Position numbers and translations under genes: made by a program | Assembly (NCBI RefSeq): GCF_900157375.1 | Contig: NZ_LT721901.1 | Span: 2,590,315 to 2,654,314, forward strand | Origin: Mycobacterium rhizamassiliense | Lineage (GTDB): Bacteria; Actinomycetota; Actinomycetes; Mycobacteriales; Mycobacteriaceae | Direction of reading: 5' to 3' | Length of the DNA: 64,000 nucleotides | The notes under the pieces: generated by a model | Databases searched by the model: none | Told to the model about the DNA's origin: nothing | What the model saw: only the letters and a program-made list of their open reading frames with translations | In this document: positions 10,754 through 21,079 of the stretch, piece by piece | Layout of the letters: each line of letters begins with the position of its first letter | Numbering within the stretch: position 1 is the first letter of the stretch

Positions 10754-10787
10754 ACGCTACCGGCCGGTAGCTATGCCCCGGTAGCGT
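10754..10787. promoter_or_regulatory. nested palindrome between citA and pdxH
   Basis: Bases 10756-10771 are a perfect 16-bp palindrome, GCTACCGGCCGGTAGC. The left arm ACGCTACCGG (10754-10763) also pairs perfectly with CCGGTAGCGT at 10778-10787. Three copies of one half-site thus lie immediately upstream of the pdxH start (10795) and about 30 bases from the citA start. This fits a regulator binding as two overlapping dimers and controlling the divergent pair. The regulator is not identified. Confidence 0.45.
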
Positions 10788-10794
10788 TGGCTCG

Positions 10795-11466
10795 ATGGCA
10801 GGACCAGAGCCCGGCAGCGACCAAGCCCACCTGCAACGGATGCGGACCGAGTACGGGTCCGTCGAGCGTGACGGCAGTCCCGATCTGGACGCGGATTGGC
10901 TGGCCGACGGTTGGCTGGCGCTGTTCAGAAAGTGGATCGCCGACGCCGAGCGACTCGGACTCTCCGAGCCCAACGCCATGGTGGTGGCAACCGTCGCCGC
11001 CGGCCGGCCGGCGAGCCGGTCGGTGTTGTGCAAAGGCGCCGATGAGACCGGAATCACCTTTTTCACCAACTACGACTCGGCCAAGGGCCTCGAGCTCGCG
11101 GAGACGCCGTACGCATCGGCGACTTTCCCCTGGTATCAGCTGGGCAGACAGGTCCACATCCGCGGCCCGGTGTCCAAGGTGGACGCCCGGGCCACCGAGG
11201 ATTACTGGTCCAAGCGGCCGCGGGGCTCGCAACTCGGCGCCTGGGCGTCCCACCAATCGCATCCGATCGCCTCACGCAAGGCGCTACTCGACCAGCTGGC
11301 CCAGGTGACCGAGCGTTTCGCCGACAAGGAACGGATCCCGGTGCCGCCGGGGTGGGGTGGCTATCTCATTTCCGCCGAGGTGGTGGAGTTCTGGCAGGGC
11401 CGGGAGAATCGGGTGCACAACCGGATTCGGGTGGTCGGCGGCAAGGTCGAGCGCCTGCAGCCCTGA
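10795..11466 (+). CDS. pdxH: pyridoxamine 5'-phosphate oxidase
   Basis: A 223-residue FMN enzyme oxidising pyridoxine/pyridoxamine 5'-phosphate to PLP. Family motifs: [24 protein letters not shown] (FMN site), [12 protein letters not shown], the substrate region [18 protein letters not shown], and the end [28 protein letters not shown]. Start ATG 10795 has little leader, so the message may be leaderless. It lies between the citA and gltA2 citrate synthase genes, a position occupied in M. avium-type mycobacteria but not in M. tuberculosis, as I recall. Confidence 0.94.
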   Translation: MAGPEPGSDQAHLQRMRTEYGSVERDGSPDLDADWLADGWLALFRKWIADAERLGLSEPNAMVVATVAAGRPASRSVLCKGADETGITFFTNYDSAKGLELAETPYASATFPWYQLGRQVHIRGPVSKVDARATEDYWSKRPRGSQLGAWASHQSHPIASRKALLDQLAQVTERFADKERIPVPPGWGGYLISAEVVEFWQGRENRVHNRIRVVGGKVERLQP

Positions 11467-11647
11467 TCACCGTCGACGGGTGCTGTGCGGTCGCACAGCC
11501 GAACGCTAAGGCGGGGTTCACCTCAAGGAAAGCCGCGAGCTTGGCAGACCGACCCCGGGCAGGCGCGTCGCCGCGATAACGACTACCTTCACATATACGC
11601 ACCTAGTCAGGCGCAGCCATAACCAGCCAGAGCGCAAAGGGGTTCTC

Positions 11648-12940
<1,293 letters not shown>

Positions 12941-12946
12941 TCGGCT

Positions 12947-14512
12947 CTAGCCAAGCGAGGCCAGTACCGCCATCGCGGCGTTGTGGCCGCCGATGCCCGA
13001 CACGGCGCCGCCGCGTCGAGCGCCGGAGCCGCACAACATGATTCGTTCGTGTGCGGTGGCAACACCCCATTGCCGGGCCGGGCTGTCCAGCGCGTCGTCG
13101 TCCTCCGCGAAGGGCCAGGACAGTGCGCCGTGGAAGATATTGCCCGCGGTCATGCCCAGTTGGTGGTGCAGGTCCAGGGTGGTCGTCGTCTCGATGCACG
13201 GCCTGCCCCGCGCGTCGTTCATCAATACGTCCTGAATCGGTTCGGCCAGAACGGAATTCAGCGACGCCAACACCGACTCGGTCAGCCGGTCACGCAGCGC
13301 GCCGGAGTAATTGCCGTCGAACAGTGAATGCGGGGTGTGCAAGCCGAACACCGTCATCGTCTGCGCTCCGGCGTCGCGCAGCTCGCCGGACAGGATGCTC
13401 GGGTCGGCCAGTGAATGGCAATACGCCTCACACGGCAACGGATCTGGCAGGTGCCCGCGTTCCGCCCGGCTGTAGGCGGAATCCAGTTGACCGTAGGCCT
13501 CGTTGACGTGAAACGTGCCGGCGAAGGCCTGTTCGGGAGTGACGCTGCTGTCGCGCAATCGGGGCAGCTGGCGCAGCACCATGTTGACCTTGACCTGCGA
13601 GCCCTGGTCTGGAGCCGCCGGCCGCTCACCGAGTAGGCGGGCCAATACCGTCGGGGTGACGCCGGCCAGGACGAACCGGCCCTGAACCCGGCGCTCTTCG
13701 CCGTCCTGGCGATAGTGCACCCGGCCGGCCGGATCCACGCCGTAAACCTCTGCGCCAGTGACTATTTCGGCCCCGTGGCGGACGGCCGCTGCGGCCAGAC
13801 CGGAGGTCACCGCGCCCATCCCGCCGATCGGGACGTCCCAATCCCCGCCGATGAGGTGATACAGGAAGCAGATGTTCTGCCGCAGCGACGCATCGTCGAG
13901 CCGCGCGAAGGTGCCGATCAGCGCGTCGGTCGCGATCACGCCGCGGACCAGGTCGTCGCGCACCGCGTCGGCGATCGCGTGCCCGATCGGCTCGTCGACG
14001 ATCGCCCGCCACGCCGCTGTGGCCTCGGGCTCACCGGCGTCCAGGACGTGGCGGCGCGCCTGCTCGCGGGTGCGCAGCGGCTCGAGCAGCGTCGGCCACA
14101 ACCGGTCGGTCACCAGGCGGCAGCGCCGGTAGAACTCGTCGAATCCGCGCGCATCGTCGGCGGCGCCGATCGCGCGAAACGAATCCTGCGACCCGACCAG
14201 CAGCCCGCTGCGCCCGCCGGACGCGGGCTGCGGGGTGTACGACGAAAATCGGCGGCGCGCCAACCGCACCGCGGCGCCCAGGTCCTCGAGAATGCGCGGG
14301 GGCAGCAGGCTGACCAGGTAGGAATACCGCGAGAGCCGCACGTCGACGCCGTCGAACGGCTGCGCCGACACCGCGGCCCCGCCGATGTGGCCCAGCCGCT
14401 CGAGCAGCTGAACCCGCAGGCCCGCCCGGGCCAGATAGCCGGCCGCGACCAGGCCGTTGTGGCCGCCGCCAACCACGACGACATCGAAATCCCGTGCGCC
14501 GTCTACGGCCAT
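12947..14512 (-). CDS. FAD-dependent oxidoreductase, phytoene-desaturase type (Rv0897c-like)
   Basis: A 521-residue flavoprotein of the NAD(P)/FAD oxidoreductase superfamily. The N-terminal dinucleotide site is clear (FDVVVVGGGHNGLVAAGYLARAGLRVQLLER). The C-terminal FAD motif (RIMLCGSGARRGGAVSGIGGHNAAMAVL) matches the carotenoid desaturase/retinol saturase group. No neighbouring carotenoid genes indicate a substrate. It is followed upstream by the DUF2630 gene in the same direction (13 bases apart), likely one operon. Confidence 0.87.
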   Translation of the reverse strand: MAVDGARDFDVVVVGGGHNGLVAAGYLARAGLRVQLLERLGHIGGAAVSAQPFDGVDVRLSRYSYLVSLLPPRILEDLGAAVRLARRRFSSYTPQPASGGRSGLLVGSQDSFRAIGAADDARGFDEFYRRCRLVTDRLWPTLLEPLRTREQARRHVLDAGEPEATAAWRAIVDEPIGHAIADAVRDDLVRGVIATDALIGTFARLDDASLRQNICFLYHLIGGDWDVPIGGMGAVTSGLAAAAVRHGAEIVTGAEVYGVDPAGRVHYRQDGEERRVQGRFVLAGVTPTVLARLLGERPAAPDQGSQVKVNMVLRQLPRLRDSSVTPEQAFAGTFHVNEAYGQLDSAYSRAERGHLPDPLPCEAYCHSLADPSILSGELRDAGAQTMTVFGLHTPHSLFDGNYSGALRDRLTESVLASLNSVLAEPIQDVLMNDARGRPCIETTTTLDLHHQLGMTAGNIFHGALSWPFAEDDDALDSPARQWGVATAHERIMLCGSGARRGGAVSGIGGHNAAMAVLASLG

Positions 14513-14524
14513 GCGGACCGTTTT

Positions 14525-14788
14525 CTAGCCGAGGTAGCCCTCGACCTGGCCGGGCGGGCGCACCGATGCCTCGCCCGGGTCACCGCCGGTTTCGCGCAGC
14601 GCCCGGCGCTGTCGCAACAGGTCCCAGCACTGGTCCAGCTCGATCTCCACCCGGCGCAACCGGTCGTGCTCCTCGGATTCGCTGATGTCGCGGTGCTGCA
14701 GCTGGGACCGAAGGACTTTCTCCTCGGCGACCAGCTCGCGAATCTTGGCCAGTGTGTTTGTGTCGGTTGGTTTACTGCCATCGCCCAT
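14525..14788 (-). CDS. DUF2630 protein (Rv0898c-like)
   Basis: An 87-residue acidic, mostly helical protein (MGDGSKPTDTNTLAKIRELVAEEK..., then DRLRRVEIELDQCWDLLRQRRALRE) likely to form a coiled coil. Length matches Rv0898c exactly when the ATG at 14788 is used; the longer frame to 14905 is upstream noise. It is transcribed with the oxidoreductase gene downstream and lies divergent from arfA. Function unknown. Confidence 0.85.
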   Translation of the reverse strand: MGDGSKPTDTNTLAKIRELVAEEKVLRSQLQHRDISESEEHDRLRRVEIELDQCWDLLRQRRALRETGGDPGEASVRPPGQVEGYLG

Positions 14789-14895
14789 CGCTCTAGTGTG
14801 CCGGACGCGAGCAACGTCGGCGTGTCCACTCGGTAGGCTGCATATCGCCCGCGGGTCCGACGAGCCGCGGCGGATGAGTTGGCAAGGGGAGACCG

Positions 14896-15852
14896 GTGGC
14901 TTCAACGGCGCGTTCCGGCCACACGGCCGCGGAATCCCGCCGTCGCCGGCCCGGCCTGCCCTGGCTGATCGGTGTGGTGGTCATCCCGCTGTTGCTCGCC
15001 GCGATCGGCCACAGCGCGTTGCAGGGCCCGCGGCCAGGTAGCTCGACGGGCGGGCTGGCCACCGTGGGCCCGTCGGCCAAGCGGGGCGCACCAACGCTGA
15101 ACCTGGCTCCGCTTTCAATTGTGCGCAGCGGCAACGGCATTACCTTGAGCGGACAGATTCCCGACGATTCGGCCAAGGCGATCCTGCTGAAAACCCTGAA
15201 GGGCTCGTTGCCCCCGGGCGTCAACGTCGTCGACCAGATCCAGCTCAACCCCCGCATCGACGCGCTCGATTTCGCGCACGCCGGAGCGCTTTTCAAAGAC
15301 AGCGCGTCCATCGCCGACTTCAACTTCACCGTCGGCGCGGACACCATCACTTTGACCGGGACGGCCGCGTCGCAGGACCAGAAGAACGCCGTCGAGCAGG
15401 ACGTCAAGCGCACCTGGTCACACCTGAATGTTGTTGACAAGCTTGCCGTTAACGGCCCAACTGGGCCCGCCGCGGCGCCGGGCCCCGCCCCGTGCGCGAA
15501 CCTGCAAGCCGCCGTCGACGATGCGACGGGCGGGCCGATCACCTTCGACACCGACGGGGTCAGCCTGACCGCGGCCGACCAAAAAGTGCTGACCCAGGTG
15601 GCGGACAAGCTCAAGGCGTGCCCGAACGCGCACGCGACGATCAACGGCTACGCCGACAACTCCGGTACCGACGCCATCAACGTCCCGCTGAGTAGCCAGC
15701 GCGCCCAGGCCGTCGCTAATTTCCTTGTGTCGCAGGGTGTTACCGGCGACCGACTGACCGTCAAGGGCCTGGGCTCCATCAATCCGGTCGCCGGTAACGA
15801 CACCCCCGACGGCCGCGCGAAGAATCGGCGCGCCGAAATCGTGGTCGGTTAG
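14896..15852 (+). CDS. arfA: ArfA (OmpATb), membrane protein with OmpA domain
   Basis: A 318-residue Rv0899 homologue. After a short basic start there is one membrane helix (PWLIGVVVIPLLLAAIGHSAL), then a BON-type domain (RSGNGITLSGQIPDDSAKAILLKTL and FTVGADTITLTGTAASQDQKN), then a C-terminal OmpA-like peptidoglycan-binding domain ending LGSINPVAGNDTP-RAKNRRAEIVV. In M. tuberculosis the arfABC operon supports ammonia release and growth at acid pH. The GTG at 14896 follows AAGGGGAGA. Eleven bases separate it from arfB. Confidence 0.94.
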   Translation: MASTARSGHTAAESRRRRPGLPWLIGVVVIPLLLAAIGHSALQGPRPGSSTGGLATVGPSAKRGAPTLNLAPLSIVRSGNGITLSGQIPDDSAKAILLKTLKGSLPPGVNVVDQIQLNPRIDALDFAHAGALFKDSASIADFNFTVGADTITLTGTAASQDQKNAVEQDVKRTWSHLNVVDKLAVNGPTGPAAAPGPAPCANLQAAVDDATGGPITFDTDGVSLTAADQKVLTQVADKLKACPNAHATINGYADNSGTDAINVPLSSQRAQAVANFLVSQGVTGDRLTVKGLGSINPVAGNDTPDGRAKNRRAEIVVG

Positions 15853-15862
15853 GAGGTTCGGC

Positions 15863-15964
15863 GTGGACTTCGTGATCCAGTGGTTGTGGTACCTGCTGGC
15901 TTTCGTCGCCGGTTCGGCGGCCGCGTGGCTGACCGTTGTCGTGTGGTCGAAGGCGCAGCGATGA
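15863..15964 (+). CDS. arfB: ArfB, 33-residue single-helix membrane peptide
   Basis: A very short gene between arfA and arfC: start VDFVIQWLWYLLAFVAGS, then AAAWLTVVVWSKAQR and stop. It is a single membrane helix with a basic C-terminus. The M. tuberculosis ArfB begins almost identically (MDFVIQW) but is about 50 residues. The GTG at 15863 has an AGGAGG site right before it. The stop TGA overlaps the arfC ATG (ATGA), so translation is coupled. Position, start and overlap make it a real gene despite its size. Confidence 0.88.
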   Translation: MDFVIQWLWYLLAFVAGSAAAWLTVVVWSKAQR

Positions 15965-16422
15965 GTCACGTGCACTGGTGGTTATTCGGCCTGTCGTTCG
16001 CGATCGGCTTCGCCCTGACCTTCGCGTCGATCGTCGGGCCCGTCCGGCGCAGGTCGGCGGCCGCGGGAAAGCCGGACCCGTCGACGACCAAGATCGTGGC
16101 CGACCCACCGACGACGAGGATCGTCGCCGACCCGCCGACCACGCGGATCGCCGTCGACCCGCCGACCACGAAAATACAAGCGAAACAAGACTTTTCGACG
16201 ACGAAGATCCCGGTCTCGCCGCTGGCGCCCTACGGCCCCGGCTCGGCGAACCCCGGCCCGGGCGGCGCGGGGCCGCCCGGCTGGCTGGTCAAGGGCCGCA
16301 TGGACACCAAGCTCTACTACACCCCCGACGACCCGAGCTACGACCCGACCGTCGCCCAGGTCTGGTTCATCGACGAGGAATCCGCCGTGCGGGCACATTT
16401 CACGCCGTGGCGCGAGCGCTGA
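15961..16422 (+). CDS. arfC: ArfC, membrane protein with tandem TTKI/TTRI repeats
   Basis: A 153-residue homologue of Rv0901. One N-terminal membrane helix (WWLFGLSFAIGFALTFASIVG) is followed by a repeat stretch of about nine-residue units (DPSTTKIVA, DPPTTRIVA, DPPTTRIAV, DPPTTKIQA, DFSTTKIPV). A conserved C-terminal domain follows (GWLVKGRMDTKLYYTPDDPSYDPTVAQVWFIDEESAVRAHF). Start ATG 15961 overlaps the arfB stop. ArfC acts with ArfA/ArfB in acid adaptation; the repeats may vary in number between strains. Confidence 0.9.
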   Translation: MSHVHWWLFGLSFAIGFALTFASIVGPVRRRSAAAGKPDPSTTKIVADPPTTRIVADPPTTRIAVDPPTTKIQAKQDFSTTKIPVSPLAPYGPGSANPGPGGAGPPGWLVKGRMDTKLYYTPDDPSYDPTVAQVWFIDEESAVRAHFTPWRER

Positions 16423-16427
16423 CCGCG

Positions 16428-17771
16428 TCAGCTGGGGGCGGGCAGGCGCAGCAGCAGCCGGGCGCCGCCCAGCGGGCTGTCGTGTAGCGACGCCGTCCCG
16501 CCGTGCAGCTGGGCCTGCTGCGCCACCAGCGCCAGCCCCAGGCCCGACCCCGAATGCGAGGCCGTCGACCCGCGGGAGAACCGCTCGAACACGACCGGTC
16601 GCTCGGCCTCGGGGACGCCGCTGCCGTTGTCGTCGACCGCGATCTCCACGCCGGCGCGCGAGCTGTCCGCCGACAGCTGCACCCGGGTCGCGCCGCCATG
16701 CTTGACGGCGTTGGCGATCGCGTTGTCGACGGCGAGCCGCAGCCCGGCGGGCAGCCCGACGATGATGCAGGTCGGCGACGGCACCAGGGCGATGTCGAGG
16801 TCGGGGTAGACGCGGCTGGCGTCGTGGGCGGCGCGGTCGAGCAGTTCGGTGATGTCGACCGGCACGTGGTCCTCGAACGTCGACAGCTCGCCCTGCGCCA
16901 GCCGCTCCAGCGCCGACAGCGTGGCCTCGATGCGCGACTGCGTCCGGATGACGTCGCCCAGCACCTCGTTGCGCTGGTCATCGGGCAGGTCCAGGGTGGA
17001 CAACACCTCGAGGTTGGTGCGCATCGCGGTCAACGGGGTGCGCAGCTCGTGCGAGGACACCGCGGCGAAGTCGCGCGCCGAGGCCAGCGCGTCCTTGGTC
17101 CGGTTCTGTTCGCTCCAGATGCGCTGCAGCATGCCCCGCATGGCCTCGGCGATTTCGACGGCCTCGGTGGCGCCGTGCACCTCCACCTGCGGCGTCTCGT
17201 CGCCCAGGTCGATCAGCCGGGTCTGCTGGGCGAGCTGCTTGAAGGGGCGGACGGCGAACGAGGCCAGCAGCCACGCGAACAACGTCGACGCGAAGATGGC
17301 GAACCCGCAGATCAGCAACACCCTGCGGTGCAGGTTGTTGGTCTCGGCGATGGTGGTGTCATACGTCGCGCCGACGGCTACCGAGCGCGGGCCGGGCCCC
17401 GGGACGTCGACGGTGCGCACTCGGTAGCGGACCCCGTTGACGTAGGTGTCGCCGTAGCCGGCGTTGAGCTTGGGCAGCGTGACGTCGGAATTCGACTGGA
17501 CCAGGTCGCCGCGGTGGATCGTGATGATGGCGTCCTGGTCGTTGGGCGAGCGCGGAATCTGGTCGAGAGTGCCGCGCGGCAGGAACGGGATCGCGAAGCC
17601 GGCGGCCTCGTCGAGGCGGCGGTCCAGGCGCTCTTTGCGGTCGTTGGTGATTCCGACCCAGACCACCGCGCCGACGATGAGCACCGGAATCGCGGCGCCG
17701 AGGGCCGTCGCGAGTACCACCCGGCCCCGCAGCGAGGGCGTACGGGCGAGGATCCGAGACAGGAACTTCAT
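16428..17771 (-). CDS. prrB: sensor histidine kinase PrrB
   Basis: A 447-residue Rv0902c homologue. Two membrane helices (VVLATALGAAIPVLIVGAVVWV; VLLICGFAIFASTLFAWLLASFAV) flank a ~130-residue external sensor region. Then come HAMP, the dimerisation/phosphoacceptor site (AVSSHELRTPLTAMRTNLE) and the ATPase domain with N box (LRLAVDNAIANAVKHGG), G1 (IAVDDNGSGVP) and G2 (GSGLGLALVAQQAQLHGG). The PrrAB pair is essential in M. tuberculosis and responds to intracellular entry and ammonium. prrA lies immediately upstream with six bases between. Confidence 0.95.
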   Translation of the reverse strand: MKFLSRILARTPSLRGRVVLATALGAAIPVLIVGAVVWVGITNDRKERLDRRLDEAAGFAIPFLPRGTLDQIPRSPNDQDAIITIHRGDLVQSNSDVTLPKLNAGYGDTYVNGVRYRVRTVDVPGPGPRSVAVGATYDTTIAETNNLHRRVLLICGFAIFASTLFAWLLASFAVRPFKQLAQQTRLIDLGDETPQVEVHGATEAVEIAEAMRGMLQRIWSEQNRTKDALASARDFAAVSSHELRTPLTAMRTNLEVLSTLDLPDDQRNEVLGDVIRTQSRIEATLSALERLAQGELSTFEDHVPVDITELLDRAAHDASRVYPDLDIALVPSPTCIIVGLPAGLRLAVDNAIANAVKHGGATRVQLSADSSRAGVEIAVDDNGSGVPEAERPVVFERFSRGSTASHSGSGLGLALVAQQAQLHGGTASLHDSPLGGARLLLRLPAPS

Positions 17772-17777
17772 GGCGGG

Positions 17778-18488
17778 TTACTGCAGTCGCAGTACGAACC
17801 CGACTCCACGAACGGTGTGCAGCAGCCTGGGGCCGCCGTTGGCTTCCAGCTTGCGGCGCAGGTATCCGATGAAGACGTCGACGACGTTGGTGTCGGCGGC
17901 GAAGTCATAACCCCACACCAGCTCGAGCAGCTGGGCGCGGGACAGCACCGCGGTCTTGTGTTCGGCCAGCACCGCCAGCAGGTCGAACTCTCGCTTGGTC
18001 AGGTCGACGTCGACGCCGTTGACCCGGGCCCGCCGGCCGGGGATGTCGACTTCCAGCGGGCCGACCGCGATGGTCTCCGAGGAGGTCGAGGCGACCGCAC
18101 CGCGCCGGCGCAGCAGCGCCTTCACCCGGGCGACCAGCTCGGCCAGCACGAAGGGCTTGACCAGGTAGTCGTCGGCGCCGGCCTCCAGACCGGCCACGCG
18201 GTCGTCGACGGAGCTGCGGGCCGACAGCACGCAGACCGGCACGTCGTTGTCCATGGCGCGCAGTGCCGTGACGACGCTGACGCCGTCCAGCACCGGCATG
18301 TTGATGTCGAGCACGATCGCGTCCGGCCGGGTCTCGGTGGCGCTGCGCAGCGCCTCGGCTCCGTCGACAGCGGTAGACACCTCGAAGCCCGACAGCCGCA
18401 GGCCGCGTTCCAGGGAGGCGAGCACATCGGAGTCGTCGTCGACGACCAAGACGCGAGGTGAAGTCGCACCAGTGTCCATGCCGACCAT
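17778..18488 (-). CDS. prrA: response regulator PrrA
   Basis: A 236-residue OmpR-type regulator almost identical to Rv0903c. The receiver domain has the acidic pair ([12 protein letters not shown]), phosphoacceptor Asp in [14 protein letters not shown], and the Lys of [13 protein letters not shown]. The C-terminal winged helix carries [16 protein letters not shown] and [15 protein letters not shown]. The ATG at 18488 gives the same length as in M. tuberculosis; a second ATG is at 18479. First gene of the prrAB operon. Confidence 0.96.
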   Translation of the reverse strand: MVGMDTGATSPRVLVVDDDSDVLASLERGLRLSGFEVSTAVDGAEALRSATETRPDAIVLDINMPVLDGVSVVTALRAMDNDVPVCVLSARSSVDDRVAGLEAGADDYLVKPFVLAELVARVKALLRRRGAVASTSSETIAVGPLEVDIPGRRARVNGVDVDLTKREFDLLAVLAEHKTAVLSRAQLLELVWGYDFAADTNVVDVFIGYLRRKLEANGGPRLLHTVRGVGFVLRLQ

Positions 18489-18714
18489 TTTGCAGGATCG
18501 CGACCGAAGACGCGTCATGGGGGAGTGCTCCGGTGGCCAAATGGTTACGTATTTGAGGCTCAGTCGCGACTGCCGGCCCATTCTGCCGTGCCATCATCGA
18601 ATTCGGGTGGCAGGCCGAGACATTCAATGTCCCGGCCCGCGTTGGTGTTGCGAGCGTTCGATTTCGGGCTTCGTCCCGTGCACGAGACCGGTTGCCGCCA
18701 GACACATCCTCGGT

Positions 18715-18831
18715 ATGGCCCTGTACGGCTTCGGGTTACAGCTGCCGCCGGTCGTCGGGATGACGAGCGACGAAGTCGTCGAATCGCTCGGGCCGACAAT
18801 CCAACGCTACCTCGGCCTGCCCGAGGCGTGA
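18715..18831 (+). pseudogene. possible C-terminal remnant of a TetR-type regulator
   Basis: A short reading frame (MALYGFGLQLPPVVGMTSDEVVESLG, then PTIQRYLGLPEA) resembles the terminal helix of mycobacterial TetR regulators, and nothing upstream in the same frame looks like the rest of such a protein. The 357-base spacer between prrA and accD3 otherwise holds no gene I can support. It could also be a 38-residue free-standing peptide. Confidence is low. Confidence 0.3.
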
Positions 18832-18845
18832 CCGCCAAAAGTGGC

Positions 18846-20318
18846 TCAGGGTAATCCGATTCGGCGGTAGCGCTGTAGCCGCGCGGCTCGGCGCTCGGCG
18901 TCGGGGATATCCCGCAGCGCCTGCACCTCCGCGGCGATGGCGTTGGCCAGGCGCTGGGAGAATTCGATCGGCTCGTCGGCGGCGTCGGGAAGTTCGGCGA
19001 CGATGGCGTCGACGATCCCGGACCGCAGCAGGTCTGCCGACCGAATACCTTGGGCCGCAGCCAGTTCCGGGGCGTGCTCGGTGTCGCGGAAGACGATCGC
19101 GCTGGCGCCCTCTGGCGGTAGCGGAGCGAGCCAGCCGTGTAGCGCGGCCAGCACCCGGTCGGCGGGCACCATCGCCAGCGCCGGGCCGCCGCTGCCCTGG
19201 CCGAGCAGCACCGACACCGTCGGGGTGTCCAGCGTCACCAGCTCGGCCAAACACTGGGCGATCTGACCGGCCAGCCCACCCTGCTCGGCCTCGGCCGACA
19301 GCGCGGGGCCGGCGGTGTCGATCACCAGCACCAGCGGCAGCCGCAGCTCGGCGGCCAGCGCCATGCCGCGCCGGGCCTCCCGCAGCGACGCGGGCCCGAC
19401 CAGCCCGCCGGTGAGCCGCTGCTGGCCGAGGACGACCGCGGGCTGGCCGGCGAACCGGGCCAGCGCCAGCAGCGTGGTGGCCGCCTCGCCGTGGCCGGTG
19501 CCGGACAGCAGCACCCGGTCGGTGGCCCCGTGACGCAGCAGGTGCCCAACGCCGGGGCGGTCGGGCCGTCGCGACGCCATCACCGAATCCCAGGCCGGTA
19601 CGTCGGGGGTCGGCTCGGAGGGCTGTGGCGCGGGCAGCGGCTCTGGGGCGTCGGCGATCACCCGCAGCGCGCGGTCCGCCGTCCGGCGCAGCTCGTCGAG
19701 CGCGACGACGTCGTCGATCACCCCGTAGCGCTGCAGGTTCTCCGCGGTCTGCACGCCGGGCGGGAACGGCTCTCCGTAGAGCTGTTCGTACACCCGGGGC
19801 CCGAGAAACCCGATCAGCGCGCCCGGCTCGGCGACCGTGACGTGACCCAGCGAGCCCCACGAGGCGAACACCCCGCCGGTGGTCGGATTGCGCAGGTAGA
19901 CGAGGTAGGGCAGGTGCGCCTCTTTGTGCAGCCGGACGGCCGCCGCGATCTTCACCATCTGCAGAAACGCGATGGTGCCCTCCTGCATGCGGGTGCCGCC
20001 GGAGCTCGGCGAGGCCAGCAGCGGCAGCCGCTCGGCGGTGGCTCGCTGCACGGCGGCAGTGATCCGCTCGGCCGCCGCCACGCCGATCGAGCCGGCCAGG
20101 AAGCTGAACTCGCAGACCACGACCGCCACCCGGCGCCCGACTATGCGTCCCTCGCCGGTCAGCACGGCCTCGTCGAGGCCGGTGGCCGCGCGGGCCTCGG
20201 CCAGCTCCTGCGCGTAGGCATCGTTCATCGGAACGGCCAGCGGCTCGCTGTCCCAGCTGACGAAAGAGCCCTCGTCGAGCACCGCGGTCCGGAGTTGGTC
20301 GGTCGTGATGCGACTCAC
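18846..20318 (-). CDS. accD3: acyl-CoA carboxylase carboxyltransferase AccD3
   Basis: A 490-residue carboxyltransferase homologous to Rv0904c. It has both crotonase-fold halves: the N-terminal half with [17 protein letters not shown] and [15 protein letters not shown], the C-terminal half with [26 protein letters not shown] and [13 protein letters not shown]. It would move carboxyl from biotin-carboxyl carrier to an acyl-CoA. It lies divergent from echA6 with 27 bases between, suggesting a shared lipid role. The natural acyl substrate is not certain. Confidence 0.93.
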   Translation of the reverse strand: MSRITTDQLRTAVLDEGSFVSWDSEPLAVPMNDAYAQELAEARAATGLDEAVLTGEGRIVGRRVAVVVCEFSFLAGSIGVAAAERITAAVQRATAERLPLLASPSSGGTRMQEGTIAFLQMVKIAAAVRLHKEAHLPYLVYLRNPTTGGVFASWGSLGHVTVAEPGALIGFLGPRVYEQLYGEPFPPGVQTAENLQRYGVIDDVVALDELRRTADRALRVIADAPEPLPAPQPSEPTPDVPAWDSVMASRRPDRPGVGHLLRHGATDRVLLSGTGHGEAATTLLALARFAGQPAVVLGQQRLTGGLVGPASLREARRGMALAAELRLPLVLVIDTAGPALSAEAEQGGLAGQIAQCLAELVTLDTPTVSVLLGQGSGGPALAMVPADRVLAALHGWLAPLPPEGASAIVFRDTEHAPELAAAQGIRSADLLRSGIVDAIVAELPDAADEPIEFSQRLANAIAAEVQALRDIPDAERRAARLQRYRRIGLP

Positions 20319-20345
20319 CCGTCGAGGCTATATAGGCTGGCGCCC

Positions 20346-21074
20346 ATGATCGGTGTCACCCAGGCCGAAGCCGTTATGACCATCGAGTTGCAGCGCCCCG
20401 AGCGCCGCAACGCCCTGAACTCGCAGCTCGTCGACGAGCTGCGCGAAGCCGTGTTGAAGGCCGCCGACGGGTCCACCCGCGCGGTCGTGCTGACCGGCGA
20501 GGGCACGGTGTTCTGCGCCGGTGCGGACCTGTCCGGCGACGCCTTCGCCGCCGACTATCCGGACCGGCTCATCGAACTGCACAAAGTGCTGGATGCGGCT
20601 CCCATCCCGATCATCGGCGCGATCAACGGGCCCGCCATCGGCGCGGGCCTGCAGCTGGCCATGCAATGCGATCTGCGGGTCGTGGCGCCGTCCGCATTCT
20701 TCCAATTTCCAACGTCGAAATATGGTCTGGCCCTGGATAACTGGAGTATCCGCCGGCTGTCGTCGCTGGTCGGCCACGGGCGGGCCCGGGCGATGCTGCT
20801 GAGCGCCGAGAAGCTGTCCGCCGAGACCGCGCTGCAGACCGGAATGGCCAATCGCCTTGGGACGCTGGACGATGCGCAGGCGTGGGCCGCCGAGATCGCC
20901 GGGTTGGCGCCGCTGGCGATCCAGCACGCCAAGCGGGTGCTCAACGACGACGCCATCGAGGAGCAGGAGCCACTGCACAAGGAGCTTTTCGACAAGGCCT
21001 GGGGCAGTCAGGACGTCATCGAAGCGCAGGTGGCGCGGGTCGAGAAGCGGCCGCCGAGGTTCCAGGGGGCCTGA
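20346..21074 (+). CDS. echA6: enoyl-CoA hydratase family protein EchA6
   Basis: A 242-residue crotonase-fold protein homologous to Rv0905. Conserved parts: [21 protein letters not shown], the oxyanion-hole region [17 protein letters not shown], and [20 protein letters not shown]. Mycobacterial EchA6 lacks the catalytic Glu pair and instead binds acyl-CoAs and delivers fatty acyl chains to mycolate synthesis; it is a drug target. The start codon ATG 20346 is 27 bases from accD3. The MBL gene follows after five bases. Confidence 0.93.
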   Translation: MIGVTQAEAVMTIELQRPERRNALNSQLVDELREAVLKAADGSTRAVVLTGEGTVFCAGADLSGDAFAADYPDRLIELHKVLDAAPIPIIGAINGPAIGAGLQLAMQCDLRVVAPSAFFQFPTSKYGLALDNWSIRRLSSLVGHGRARAMLLSAEKLSAETALQTGMANRLGTLDDAQAWAAEIAGLAPLAIQHAKRVLNDDAIEEQEPLHKELFDKAWGSQDVIEAQVARVEKRPPRFQGA

Positions 21075-21079
21075 TCGCC

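Noticed and set aside
13715..14836. 373-codon plus-strand frame
   Set aside because: Antisense to the oxidoreductase and DUF2630 genes.
16503..18461. 652-codon plus-strand frame
   Set aside because: Shadow of prrB and prrA.
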